Of a stretch of 64,000 nt of DNA, positions 25,658 through 60,533 are shown piece after piece. How positions within the stretch are numbered: the first letter of the stretch is position 1; every line of letters starts with the position of its first letter. Position numbers and translations under genes: made by a program. Origin of the DNA: Sipunculus nudus (lineage: Eukaryota > Annelida > Sipuncula > Golfingiida > Sipunculidae). Location: contig CM049309.1 in the NCBI GenBank assembly GCA_026874595.1, forward strand, positions 18,308,576 through 18,372,575, given 5' to 3'. Under the pieces are notes generated by a model, which was not told the DNA's origin, ran no database searches, and was given only the letters and a program-made list of their open reading frames with translations.

Positions 25658-26571
25658 TTAAACTAATTCCATTGAAGGTTTTTCAAGTTCATCGTATCTA
25701 CTGCTGCCGACTCGAGTCCTTCCGCCGCCCACGATAACGTAAGTATGACCCATAGATGCCAGGAAAATGGACGCCATGTTCATGTCGGTGCAGCCGAAAA
25801 ACATTCGACCAATCCCCGCCCTTCCTATATCTACGTCATATCCGGGCACGGTGTCTGCTGACGCTGGACAGAACAAGAAGGTCTGAAATAAATGTAGTAA
25901 CACCAGCAGCGCCACCACACCACAAAGGACTGTATCTGCATAAACGGCAAGCTGGAGGACACCAGATGGCGCTGTGGGCTCTGGTGGCGTGACAACACAC
26001 TGTACGCTGTAATGTATAACATTAATTCCTGTTACTTCAAAACTGCATGTGAAAGTGTGAGTGTCTAATGCTTCTTTTATAGATATATTCCGAATGGAAT
26101 TAGGCAACGTACGACACATCACTATCATTACTACCATTGACGCGAAATAGCAAACTTGGACTATTATATACGATATCACTGTGCAGAAGGACCTCTGAAG
26201 TCGTGCTGCCGCCTGGCGTTGCATTAGTGAACCACCTGGTGAAGCCAAAAGAATTCTTGCTTGGGTACAAGCACGGCAACCTATATTTCGGAGCAAGACG
26301 AAAGATACAACAACTATTGATGCCTGTGTGACCAAACACGCCATAAAGGTGTTATTTTTGAGCTTCTTTAGCCAATGAGACATGAAAGATTCATTTTCTG
26401 CACCAGTAGACGGGTATAGGCCTAAGTCTAGTTCTTTGGTCTTGTTTTGAGGCTGGGACCGATCTTCTTTTAGGGAGGTTTTGTCGTTGGTTTCGCGGCA
26501 GTAGTGGGTCGCATATTCCACTTGGGCAGATGTTAATTCTGACGGGAACCAACAGTTAACCACTGGCTTTT
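25658..26571 (-). CDS. Innexin-like exon 2 (loop 1 to C-terminus)
   Basis: 914 nt without a stop until TAA at 25660-25658, after acceptor CCACATTTCAG. It holds both cysteine-bearing loops, TM2-TM4 and the tail ending YDELEKPSMELV. Confidence 0.82.
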
Positions 26572-26641
26572 CTGAAATGTGGAAAATTTACATACAAAAT
26601 GCATTACTCAGTGTGCTTTGTCTGGAACACATAATAAAATG

Positions 26642-26693
<52 letters not shown>

Positions 26694-27023
26694 TTTGTAA
26701 TTTGTATGCAAGTACATCTTACAGTTTTCATTAAAATGCATCAATGGTCGTCATGTTAATAAATTGAATGCCTTTTTGTCAAGTCTGAAACATCATGTCT
26801 TTTGAATTTTCTTGAATAAACTTGTATTTATTTTCGCCTAAAATCCTGTTAAATACTTTAAATTCATAACTTGTTTCATTAAGAAAACAAAGCAGTTACC
26901 AGTAGCGGTCGGTCTGCCGCTCTCCCAGAACAACAAACTCGTGATACAGAGAAGGCCCACTAGCGCCACGTTGCGGATAAACACATCGGTCGGGTGTGCC
27001 ATTGGACGACCGGACGAGAACAT
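25658..27023 (-). CDS. Innexin/pannexin-type four-TM channel protein, two coding exons
   Basis: Probable subunit of a plasma-membrane large-pore channel or gap junction. Exons 27023-26900 and 26571-25658 join ACT G|AA AAG in phase 1: 1038 nt, 345 aa. TM segments lie at about 14-33, 117-135, 172-193 and 250-272. Extracellular loop 1 has CWFPSELTSAQVEYATHYC (C48, C66); loop 2 has CSFEVTGINVIHYSVQC (C217, C233), very like the innexin C-x-F...VQCV signature. Sequons NKT (N84) and NES (N101) fall in loop 1. The start ATG lies in ACCATGT, about 11 nt after a good acceptor. Divergent points: the innexin YYQW motif before TM2 is missing, R67 stands where innexins usually have W, and the cytoplasmic tail is only about 70 residues. 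A pannexin-like relative is the main alternative. The innexin/pannexin superfamily is much surer than the subgroup. Confidence 0.8.
26645..26689. repeat. (TA)n microsatellite in innexin-like intron
   Basis: About 22 TA units within the 328-nt intron between the two innexin-like coding exons. Confidence 0.97.
26900..27023 (-). CDS. Innexin-like exon 1 (N-terminus and TM1)
   Basis: Codes for the cytoplasmic start and TM1 (VFIRNVALVGLLCITSLLFW), ending ESGRPTAT at the donor ACTG|GTAACT. The reading frame continues into the exon starting at 26571 through a phase-1 codon. Confidence 0.8.
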
Positions 27024-27064
27024 GGTGATGCCCTCTTTAAAGAGAAAGAATTATCACAAACAAG

Positions 27065-28936
27065 TGACCCATGGGTCATGACGCTCAGCTGACTGGGAAG
27101 AGATTCGCATATGGAAATTTTATCATCTGAATAGTAGTATATATTCATTCAACTGAAGCATCAAACAGGTTAACCAACAGGCCAAGATTGTGTCTGTATT
27201 TATATATCCCAAAAATAGAGAAAAAATGCGTAAAAAATACAGGTGGCTCCAAGAGTCTGCAGAAACTAATAAAAAGACTTAATGGTCAATGTGCATGCAA
27301 AGAATCATGGTGATCTCTGCATTACTTGTTCAGGTACTTCAGCTTTTGTATCAAATTTTCCATTATTCTGAGGGATACTTCGGAGTCCTATAGCTTGAAG
27401 GATATGGGTAACAGAGACCTAATTTCAGGTTTCCACAGACATTTTTCATGGGCCTCCTTGCATGACACTAATGAAGATTCTAGGTCCAGTTGTTACAATT
27501 TGTGCCATGTAAACAGATGACAGCATCCTTAAAGGTCTCAAAAATAGAGAAAAAAAATCGAAAAAAATGAATGAAATATAGGTGGCACCACCAGTCTGCA
27601 GAAACTGATGAAACACTCCATAATCAATATCCATGCAAAGAATCATGGTGATCTCTGCATTAGTTGTTCAGATACTTCAGCTTTTGTATCAAATTGTTCA
27701 TTATTCTGAGGGATACTTCGGAGTCCTATAGCTTGAAGGATATGGGAAACAGAGACCAAATTTCAGGTTTCCACAGACTCTTTTCATGGGCCTCCTTGTA
27801 TGACAAGAATGAAGTTTCTAGGTCCAGTTGTTAGGATTTGTACCCTGTTGACAGATAACCACATCTTTAAAGGTCTCAAAAATTGAGAAAAAAATTCGCA
27901 CAAATTTGAAAAAATAGAGGTGGCGCACCCAGTCTGCAGAAAATGATGGAACATCTCATGATCAATATGTATGCAAAAAGTCATGACCATCAGTGTTGTA
28001 GTTATTGAGATACTGCAGTTTTTGTATCAAATTTTTCATTATTCTTGGGGGCATTTTGGAGCCATAATGCTTAAAGGATATGGGTAACAGAGACCTAATT
28101 TCAGTTTTCCATGGAGACTTTTCATTGGTCTCCCTGTGTGTCAAGAATGAAGATTCTAGGTCCAGTCTTTACGATTTGTGCCAAGTTAATAGATGTTCAC
28201 ATTTTTAAAGGTCTAAAAATAGAGAAAACAATTCGTAAAAAAATCGAAAAATACAGGTGGCGCCACCAGTCTGCAGAAACTGATGAAACATCTCATGATC
28301 AATATGTATGCCAAAAATCATGACCATCAGTGATGTAGTTAATGAGATATTGAAGTTTTTGTATGAATTTTTTTACTATTCTGGGGGGTAATTTGGGGCC
28401 CCATAGCTCGAAGGATTTTAAAAACAGAGACCTGGTTTCCATGGAGACTTTTCATAGGTCTCTCACTGTGTCAAGAATGAAGATTCTAGGTCCACTCTTT
28501 ACGATTTGTGCCCTGTTAACAGATGTTCACATTTTTAAAGGTCTCAAAAATAGAGAAAAAAATTCGTAAAAAATTGAAAAACACAGGTGGCGCCACCAGT
28601 CTGCAGGAACTGATGGAACATCTCATGATCAATTTGTATGCCTAGTTAATGAGATATTGAAGTTTTTGTATGAAATTTTTGACTATTCTTGGGGGTACTT
28701 TTGGGCCCAATAGCTCGAAGGATATGGGTAACAGAGACCTAATTTCAGGTTTCCAAGGAGATTTTTCATCGACCTCTCAGAATGTCAAGTTACAAGATTC
28801 TAAGTCCAGCGGTTACGATTTGTGCCAGGTTAACGGACATACGGACAGACGGACAGACAGACAGACGGACAGACGGACGACGGACAAAGAGTGATCGCTA
28901 TAGCTCAGCATGACTGAAAGTCAGCTGAGCTAAAAA
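27065..28936 (+). mobile_element. Helentron/HINE-like element with five ~337-bp tandem units
   Basis: The 5' end has the perfect palindrome TGACCCATGGGTCA and then GCTCAGCTGACT. The 3' end has a GACGGACAGACGGAC microsatellite, then a hairpin built on GCTCAG...GACT/AGTC..CTGAGC and CTAAAAA. So GCTCAGCTGACT is repeated inverted near the 3' end. The core is a tandem array with units starting at about 27241, 27581, 27917, 28254 and 28585, each with CAGTCTGCAG. Subterminal inverted repeat, tandem core and 3' hairpin together fit non-autonomous Helentron-type elements known in molluscs. No coding capacity. Confidence 0.6.
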
Positions 28937-28939
28937 TGT

Positions 28940-30764
28940 TTATCTGTGCACAAACACATTCCAAAATCAGTTAAACTAACAAATCTACATTTTATTACAC
29001 TTCAATGCAATTAGTAGCATCTGTTTGGTGGTATACTTTCATTTCGCGGGAAGCCTTACCATTACTATATAGCATGAAGATAAACTATAAATGACATTCT
29101 TATATTGACTGATATTTGCAAATGAAGACCAGGTCTTTTCACTTCCTGGGTATTAAATAGTGCTGTGAATAAAACAGCAAGGGTCAAACATCCATTACAC
29201 ATAGATGTACTGAACATTAATCAACAGAAATGTGCCAAATAGCACAGTTGTGTATAGATTGTTATAATCGTAGGTAAATGCAGGGGCAATCTATGGACTC
29301 CACTTTGCGCCAGTCACTAAAAAAACAATTGAGGAGTCCATTCTTATGGCCTAATCCCGTCCTATAGGCTGGATTGGCTCAAACATACTCCAACATCAGA
29401 CCATGCTTGATTAAATGCAAATCAAAGACAGGTCAAGGGAACGGATGTTATGGGAAAAGACAAAATGACAAACTGCACTTGGTTGAATCCAAGTTATAAA
29501 CTGCATTGGGACATATTAAAAACGCACAGTTCTGTCACAAATCAGACAAGACCATCCTTAAAAAAATATTTGATCCGAACACTTTTTGCAGAAATAAATT
29601 ACTCTTATCTTAAACAACGGTATGACATTACACTAGAACACACAGACACTGAGTGAATGTATTTTAATATTCGAAATATTATATAGGTAAGACTAAATGT
29701 AAATCTTACTCACCTGAGCTACCAGGTATAGTCAATGGTTGATAATCCTGTCGTATTCTTTGATGTTTCAGCTACAAGACCGCAGGGTAATCGTACACCA
29801 CCTGTGTTACTGGAGAGCAATACAGATCCGGTGTATATACAGGACAAGTCATAGAATTAGCGCAGGTTTGTGTGCAGAGCGCACGGCGGACCGCGGGGTT
29901 ATATGGAGCTATTTGACAAATATTGCTGCACCCCACACCGCCTATGTACCCTCTGTGACGCCCCGCGCCCGATGAAGCAAACGTACCATTCTGGTCGCCC
30001 ATGCATACAGAATGCACTTGTAATAGTCCCCCTGTGTAAAGGTGACTGGTCATTTGACACAGGGAACCGTAGATCTGCAGATATTGACAGAACTCCTTCA
30101 GTTGTAGTTTTATTATGGGCAGCACATGGTACCCTTTGTCCACGATCCGGGTTTCATGTTTGAAAATAATTTATGCACGATTACCATAAAACTCGTGTTT
30201 GACAATGACAGTTAGTCATTACTGTGGTTTTATTTTATTCAACATCTGACGGGGTCAGACTAAAGCTACGTTTCCTTAACGGGGTTGCGGCTGCGGTACA
30301 GTCGCGGATGCAGATAGACACGAACATGATATAAAGAACTACCGGTTCTTAGATTAAATGAATGTTATGACTTTTGTTCATATATACCATGTACACGCAT
30401 ACTGTTTGCGTACGTAACATTTATCAATAGAGGACTATAGGGCATTATTTCTGCAAAATTAGGATCACATATTAAAAACTTTAAGCACAAATGGATTGAT
30501 TCGATGGTTAGACATAAACCTTTCATTACCTTTTGAACACACAAGGTGATCAAGCTGTACTGAATATTGTTTACCGGAACTCTGACAAAATAGAAGTGAA
30601 TAATTAATTGGTGTAACACCTATATTAATATTTGTGAAAAACTGATGAGGAATTAACAGTCGAGTTAACTTGATTGTTAAGAGACGGACTGCAGAAGTAT
30701 GATCAATAATTCTAAAATTGTTACGATTTTCCTGAAACTTCAACATTTAGTTCAGCGTATATTA
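28940..30764. other. No protein gene seen
   Basis: Holds the candidate non-coding exon at 29.7-30.1 kb; otherwise no recognisable features. Confidence 0.45.
29714..30143 (-). other. Candidate 5' non-coding exon and promoter region of the innexin-like gene
   Basis: An optimal donor CAG|GTGAGT lies on the minus strand with the exon ending at 29714. The acceptor before the innexin-like ATG (TTTCTCTTTAAAG at about 27035) would complete a 2.7-kb 5' UTR intron holding the tandem-repeat element at 27.06-28.94 kb. The 30143-29772 minus-strand open frame (123 aa) looks like no known family and is not called as protein. The transcription start is unknown. Confidence 0.35.
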
Positions 30765-32218
30765 AGCCCCGTTCCCACTTTCACGAATTTGACGCCGAAT
30801 CGCCACGAACTTACATCATTAAAATTCGTAGAGATGTCGTAGATGATGTCTTGAACATTCGGTAATGTTCGTAGCGAGGTCTTGAGCACTCAGAATTCGT
30901 GGCGCTATTTTTGAAATGTTCAAAAATTAAGCTTTGTCGTCACAAGTCGTAGCTAAGTCGTAACAGTTTCTTGGTAAGTCGTATGAGAGTCTTCATAATT
31001 CTTGTAAATTCGTGATGTAAAACAATGTCACGAATGCTCAGGAAGGACAATGGCATCGACACGACTTCAACACGACTACAATACGACTACCACAAGAACC
31101 TCTCAAGAGAGAGTCACGTTCATAAAGCCCCTTCCTACTTCCACGAATTTAGTGACGAATCATCAAGAACTGACATCATAATGTAACGGAAAACTTTATT
31201 TTCTTAGTGATTCTTAACTTCTTACAAACCAATGAGGAATAAGGTTTAGAAGTAAGAACATTGTGTAGATTTGTAAATTTGTTTTAAAGAAGATTTGTAT
31301 TGTGGTTATTGGTTCCAACTAAATTTGAACTAAAATAATTAGAAGAAGCTGAATCAAATTACGTTTCCTTTGTAATTTGTAACTTCTTTGTAAACAAACA
31401 AGAAAGTTTTTGCAGTGAATAAACCATGTAGTTTCGTAAATTTGTTTTAAAGAAATTTTTTTTTATCGTGGATATTGGTTGACAAAATAAATTTGAACCA
31501 AAACAGTTTAAAGAAGCTGAATATATTTTACAGTTTCGTCATACTTCATCATATGGTCAATATAATAAATTATGAATTTCCTATTTTACCATGGGAGAAT
31601 ACACTGAGCCTAACACAAATTGATATTAACAGAATCTTATATCACATTGAGAGCTGAATCAATAAGATATTTTAACCAATATTTTGAGAATACAGATATT
31701 TTACATCCGATTAAGACAGTCGTCTTAATAAGTGGTAGTTGGCTAATTACTCAAATCAAATGAGACCTGTATTATCAGTGTTTTAAACTGGATAACTTTT
31801 GTCAAATTAAAATATCTGGAGAAGTTGAGTAAAGTGTTGTTATGGTGTCCTTTTACTAATATCGTCTTCTTTGTGACATTACAATAGCTATATATCACAT
31901 ATATAGCTATCTAACAATCCGTAGCAAAATTGAATGATCGTAGGAGTATCGTCCACAAATCGCAGATCAATCGTGGAAATATCTTACCAGTATCTTAGAC
32001 GTCGTCACGGAGCCGTGAACATTCTTGAATGTATCCTGTCATATCGTGCTGGCTTCGTGTCACTGTCGTAGCCAATCGTACTGGCATCGTACTTCTTTCG
32101 TACAATATCGTGGTCGTGATGGAATTTTTATCACTCGACAGGCCGATTGGCCACGAATCGCCACGAATTCAACATCGTGGCGATTCGGCGTCAAATTCGT
32201 GAAAGTGGGAACGGGGCT
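30765..32218. mobile_element. PIF/Harbinger-like non-autonomous element, TTA duplication
   Basis: 1454 bp. Terminal inverted repeats of about 44 bp start AGCCCCGTTCCCACTTTCAC and are nearly identical at both ends. TTA lies at 30762-30764 and 32219-32221. The 3-bp TTA duplication is typical of Harbinger superfamily elements. A related internal end (AAGCCCCTTCCTACTTCCAC, about 31126) suggests nesting or a duplicated terminus. No transposase frame. Confidence 0.8.
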
Positions 32219-33603
32219 TTACACGTCACAGGTAAAAATGTAATGAAACTAGACTTCTTGAAACTGTTACGGATCTCCACTCCCCCCCCCCCCCCCCCCC
32301 CCACCACCACCTTAAAGTGCTGAGTCACCGATCTCATATGGTTCGCATGAGTTAATTCAAATCGGTGCCCCAAGATATGTTTGGAATCAGATAGTATTGT
32401 AGGATTTTCATCCATGTGTCTGTACACCTTATAGATAAGAAGAAAAATGACACTGAAAAATTGGACTTTTTTTTACCCCTATGATCTTGATAATCACACC
32501 AGGGGGCAGTTTTCTGCAGACTGCGCACAAGATAAATATTGTCACTTCTTGCCTTTCTGTATTAACCTTGGTGACAATAGTTTTCTATTAGACTTTTCCA
32601 CCACACTAGCGACATCTGTTTGCAAAAATTGACACGAACAGTTCGGGTTCGTTATATTAACAAAAAAGATACTATTTGCCATATGTAAAGCGAAGAAAGT
32701 TAATGAATCTTGTTTACCATTAGAGGTAGGGTCTGTCTGTGTCTGTGGCATGTATCTTCTTTCAGTTAACAAAACTCGCAATGCTGGCTTAAAGGACCCG
32801 AACCCGACAGACGACCGTTGCGTTCATTGCGCATGCTCGTGGTCTATTACTGCCAGATCTTTCCACTGAACTTCCATTACACAAGTTCACCATCACCTAA
32901 CACAAGCACTAAGATAGGTCGTTAAAGTTTATTAACCCCAATCAGCATATAAACTACTTATGGTGACGAAGCGTTTTATAACCTCATAAAATATAGATCC
33001 ATCGTATTTACAACGTGTATTCATTGTTTTCATTTAAGAAAAATGAGACAAGCGCTTTAGGAACAAAATTTCCTGCTTGAATAATCAGTTATCGATCTCA
33101 TTATAATTTCTCTTCGGTGTTAAATTTAGATTTAATCACCTCGATTTAGAACAATTATGTAATATACTCATACAATTTTTCTTGTCAAATGTTTCACTTG
33201 CATCTCGATTTCCAACAATAGTTTCTTTCTGTTCTGATGAAATCGGTCTTTAGTAGGCTGGACATTAAAAGACTTCAAAATATCTCACTTGCGACAATAA
33301 GCACTTTCATCATTACGCACATTACAAAGAACAACAAAACTTTGCTGTCGATAGTCGACCTTTCTTTAACAAGATACATGTAGATGAAAAGTAGGTATTG
33401 AATTAAATAATATTTCCTTCAATAATTCAAATTCATTTGTGGGTCTAGAGTAGTTAGTTGTTTACTCCTGCAAACGGCGCCTCTCGATTCCATTTTATCG
33501 CTTCACAAACATGGGTACCGTAGATGAAACCGCTGGTGAAATGAAGCGACTTGTGACAGGTGCATAGTGCCCCAGTGAAAGAAAGTATACATAGCGTACA
33601 AAC
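32219..33603. other. No gene seen
   Basis: Contains the longest poly-C run (32282-32302) and no coding signal. Confidence 0.5.
32282..32302. repeat. Poly-C tract, 21 nt
   Basis: Longest homopolymer G/C run in the window, followed by CCACC repeats. Confidence 0.97.
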
Positions 33604-34628
33604 CAGAATTGGGTCCAAAGGTACTCGTACTCCAAGTACTCGTACTCATGTGTACTTTATAAAGTACTTCAAAATGACAAAAGTACTCGTACAAGTACTC
33701 AAGTACTTTGAAAGTACTCTTAAACGAGTACTTTCTTGAGTACTTTTGAGTACTTTAAACATTTAATATATCGACTCTTCCTAAATGAATGCCCAACATT
33801 TAAAATAATACATTACAACGATTGCCCGTTGAAATCATGGCAGTTGAACTTTAATGGAGCCATAATCAACTGTAAAATCCTCTGGTGAGGTGTCAATTTC
33901 AGGCACGTTTACAGTTATCATGTACCTTTCCAAACAAGTTTATCACAGTAAGAGTTAACATCTAAAGAGGTGACTGGGATGCTTGAGAAGTTAAACTGAG
34001 GATAATTAAAGTTTTGTACACAAAAGACTGGTTTTAAAACATCTGACATATCACTTGTCAACTTCCGGCTCTGATCCCTGGTCTTGGATCACTTCAACAA
34101 GCTTTTATATGGCTTAATGACTAACGGGCTGTCAGGTGATCTAACCTTTCCTCCTTTTTCCTAAGTTTCCGGCGTCGGTCTTTTTTTCCCAAGGAATTCC
34201 TATTTTTCCTACTTTTTTGTTTTTCGCTATTACTGACAGTGTCAAAATGCCGTGATTTAAGGGGAAATGGCTTTATTTTTGCTATTATCAGCTATTTTGC
34301 TATTATTTGCTATTATATTTCTGTTTAATGCCAAGTGATCTCAAAACTGCAGGTTCAAATTGGGCACCACATAAAGTTATAAAAATATGTTCTCAGTAAT
34401 ATATAATTTTTTAATTTCACATATATTTATCAAAAATGAGCATGAATAATGTTGTTACGTGTGGATTCGGTCCTAAATTTGTCCTCCTTTTTCATGGATG
34501 CATGTGCCTGATCAATATTAGTGTCTTCAGTCATAGTACAGCTAGTGTTCATTATTCCCGAGAAGGGAAAGGGCTAAAGTACTTGTAATCGTAATCAAGT
34601 ACATTCAAAGTACTCGAACAAAACTCTG
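33604..34628. mobile_element. Possible hAT-like non-autonomous element
   Basis: The left end CAGAATTGGGTCCAAAGG, followed by repeated AAGTACTCGTACTC, and the right end GTACTCGAACAAAACTCTG look like degraded hAT ends (CAGAG...). The flanks GCGTACAAAC and GTATACAAAC are similar but not an exact 8-bp duplication. No transposase seen. Confidence 0.4.
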
Positions 34629-34737
34629 GTATACAAACATTATCAGACAGAGACGGTAAAATTCACCTTGCGACAAAATGTATGATTTTTTTAACCTTCT
34701 TTTCCATGGATCGTGAATATCATTATATCAGTAATTA

Positions 34738-34738
<1 letters not shown>

Positions 34739-34799
<61 letters not shown>
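34739..34799. repeat. (TA)n microsatellite
   Basis: About 60 bp of TA with one TT break. Confidence 0.97.
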
Positions 34800-34801
<2 letters not shown>

Positions 34802-34984
34802 CTTATTCCTTATATTCAGAGAATAATATTTATATGGAATAATAATTAATTTGAAAACTAGATATATTAATAATCTGGTTCCATTTCTGTGTTTATTTTG
34901 AAATATTGTATATCTCAATACGGTTTGGAATATACATAAACTGGAAACATAATACCTTATTTTTTTTAAATCTTATACTTAATC

Positions 34985-35105
34985 GTAATATATTTGTATT
35001 GGTACACTCATACAATTAAAGATATATATATCTATTTGTGTGTGTGTGTGTGTGTGTGTTTATAAAAGGATCATCCCCCACCCTTCAGGATAAACTGACG
35101 CCATT
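34985..35105 (-). repeat. Dispersed repeat family A, inverted copy
   Basis: Reverse complement holds GGCGTCAGTTTATCCTGAAG and GGGGGATGATCC, then a (CA)n microsatellite and the TAATTGTATGA-type tail. Confidence 0.5.
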
Positions 35106-35202
35106 GATGCTCTGTTTACAATGCCACGCTACCTCGGAATTAACATTGGCTCGTTGTCTTTAAACAAATATTTTTCAAATTGCTCATGCTATTTATCTTC
35201 AT

Positions 35203-35240
35203 CCTGATTTACGGGTGTATTGGGGTTGGTTTGAGCAGGT
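35203..35240 (-). pseudogene. Relic of a duplicated CYP4 last exon
   Basis: The minus strand reads LLKPTPIHP and then a stop, matching the LKPTPIQT end of exon 12. The 19-bp block TATTGGGGTTGGTTTGAGC and the 10 bp past the stop (TCCTGATTTA) are identical to 36921-36955. Similarity ends abruptly on the coding side, where a CATTTCATAAA-rich repeat begins. It seems to be the 3' stub of a tandem paralogue. Confidence 0.6.
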
Positions 35241-35267
35241 TCACATATTGGTCAAATGTGTATGAAT

Positions 35268-35375
35268 GAGTTTTTAAAACTCATACATGTCATTGTCCAT
35301 TTCATAAAACGGGCAGCTGTATTATTCAATTTATGAAACGGCAATAAGTTTGCCCATGAAATGTGCAATGTCACA
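35268..35375. repeat. Repeat with CATTTCATGAAA words, copy 1
   Basis: Multiple words of the type CCATTTCAT(A/G)AAACGGGCA, as at 62850-62980. It begins exactly where similarity to CYP4 exon 12 stops at 35240 or soon after. Confidence 0.4.
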
Positions 35376-36241
35376 GATCGGGTGTAAGATAAACATATAA
35401 AATGAAAGTATAGTGCATAGATTTTATTCTTTTTGTAAAACTGCACAATTTTACCTGATTTCACCTTAAATCTCACAAGATCTTAATGCTATGTATTAAC
35501 AGTTTATTTTCTATTATCACCAGCTAACCTTTGTTTAGTTATATAAAGAATCACCTCATGAAATAAGACATTAATTTAACACAGTTTTCAGTGAACAGAA
35601 ATGAACTAAAATACGTTTAAAGTTTCCAATCGAAGCGAATCAGTTGTTTAGAAGATGATTCCACCAAGGAGATTTTAGTAAATATCCTTTTTTCAACCTT
35701 CCAAGTATATGGCCTTAATAAACTACCTTAAATTATAAGCTATTATAACATTTTTGTCGGTTGCATCTCCATTTAAAAGTACAGTTACCATTTTAAATGC
35801 ACATATGCCTTTTATTATCCAAGGTAATATGTAGAGTATTCTAGTAGATTCAATTCTAATGAGAATAAAAATTGTTCATTGACAGGTTTCATACATAACC
35901 ATCTGACCTTTTTACAAAATAAATGTTACACCCGTTCAAGAAAACCTGATGTGCTTTGCGCGGAACAGAAGGAAAGTACAATAGCGGGGAAGCGGCCGAC
36001 CAGGATATCCCCGTATATATTATAGAGCGATCCTATTTATGGTATATGTTTATAACCTGGATGGGATACTGGTTTACATTACAGTAGAAATACGAAGGTA
36101 ATGCGTCTACCAAGCGACTCAGACCAGTTGATATGAGATCGATAAATAACTTATTTCCAGCATAATTTTGTATATTAAGCATAGATGAATATTAAAGTAC
36201 ACATCTAATATAAACATTTATAATATATATTAATATATATG

Positions 36242-36415
36242 CAGTAAAACCCCGCCTTACGACCACCTTTGTTTAGCGACCACTTTACAAAAACATCCAC
36301 TTTCCACGGCCTCAATTCATTTTTGTTCTTCATATCTAACCCTGCATAAACGCCCACCTCGAAAATTCTACCACCTTTTCAAGGTCCCGTTAGTGGTCGT
36401 TATTCCGAGGTTTTA

Positions 36416-36418
<3 letters not shown>
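36242..36418. mobile_element. 177-bp MITE with CAGTAAAACC ends
   Basis: The left end CAGTAAAACCCCGCCTTACG and the reverse complement of the right end CAGTAAAACCTCGGAATAAC match over most of 20 bp; both continue into GACCAC. Pogo/Tigger-type ends. Inserted between TA tracts, so the TA duplication cannot be read. Confidence 0.65.

Positions 36419-36480
<62 letters not shown>
36419..36480. repeat. (TA)n microsatellite
   Basis: About 30 TA units directly next to the MITE end, 450 bp downstream of the CYP4 stop. Confidence 0.97.
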
Positions 36481-36483
<3 letters not shown>

Positions 36484-36927
36484 AGGCTTAAAAATTAAGA
36501 TCCCCTGAGAAGTCTTTGAGGAGGATTTGCTGATTCAGATTAAGATGCGGACCTTATAGGATATTTTGGTTTCTCTAAATGTCCTCTCAGTATCCCTTGA
36601 CAATATACACCGATTCACAAACAGAGGTGGAGTCGATGGACTAACAACAAAATCAAAGAGATTGTTATAGCAGGTGCATGTGAGATAAAGTATAAAAGTG
36701 TATACATTATTCTCCGCAAATATCGATCAGTCATCGGATCCTATTTGAGACAAACTGTAAGATTGTTTCCGTCTATCTAATGAACGTTCTTACACTGAGG
36801 GAGTGAATGCTCTGTATATACAGTGTCCCTTTGCCTCAGGACTTATATTGGTCCGCTATTTCCACCTAATTGCAACTGAAAGGTAATATTTGTTCCAATG
36901 CCCATGTTACTCCAGACCAATCCTGAT

Positions 36928-59865
<22,938 letters not shown>

Positions 59866-59869
59866 GGTT

Positions 59870-60476
59870 TAACTCGTTTTAACTAGTTTCATAAAAAATT
59901 ACATGTAAGCAGCTGATATCCTCAAACTGGTCAGCTGTCTGTCAGCCGATGTGATAGGCAACGGTTGTAATCTCTGGTGCTTGCGCACTTATTGTAACCT
60001 GCCCCGTGTTGTCCCGTGTCCAATGCACATGCAAGAAATGCCCTACTTCTCCTGTGTATGTATACGTTCACTTAGTATACAATCACATGTCCTGACAGGT
60101 TGCCGCAGTTGCAGCAAACCATGTCACCACGCGCAATCGTATTCCCAGGTCAATATGTAGGACTAATCCACTGTTGCAGTCATTAAATTGTTTCATTCGC
60201 CAGATGTCGCTGTTGTTATTATCTGTACAGGTCTACGGTACGGTAACTTTACGTTGTTACCGAATGACAGCACGTTGACAGATATGCGCAATAAAGGGAT
60301 TTTTGTGCACTTTATTATTACAGTGTGAATTTTTGCACAAAGCTCTTATTGGCGTGCCCTTAAGACAGCTTTTGAGCACAGGGCCATCGCAGATTTTTCC
60401 CAGAACTACAGCAGCGGCTTTGTGTAAGACGGTTGCCCTTGAGCTAAGGGATATATATATATAGGCCTAATATATA

Positions 60477-60533
<57 letters not shown>

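Noticed and set aside
27240-28700. Five repeats of similar spacing as a possible CRISPR array
   Set aside because: Units are ~337 bp with similarity over the whole unit, not short repeats with unique spacers, and the genome is eukaryotic.
29772-30143. 123-aa cysteine-containing frame
   Set aside because: No family resemblance or signal peptide; overlapping frames are also open on the plus strand. The region is better explained as a non-coding exon or promoter.
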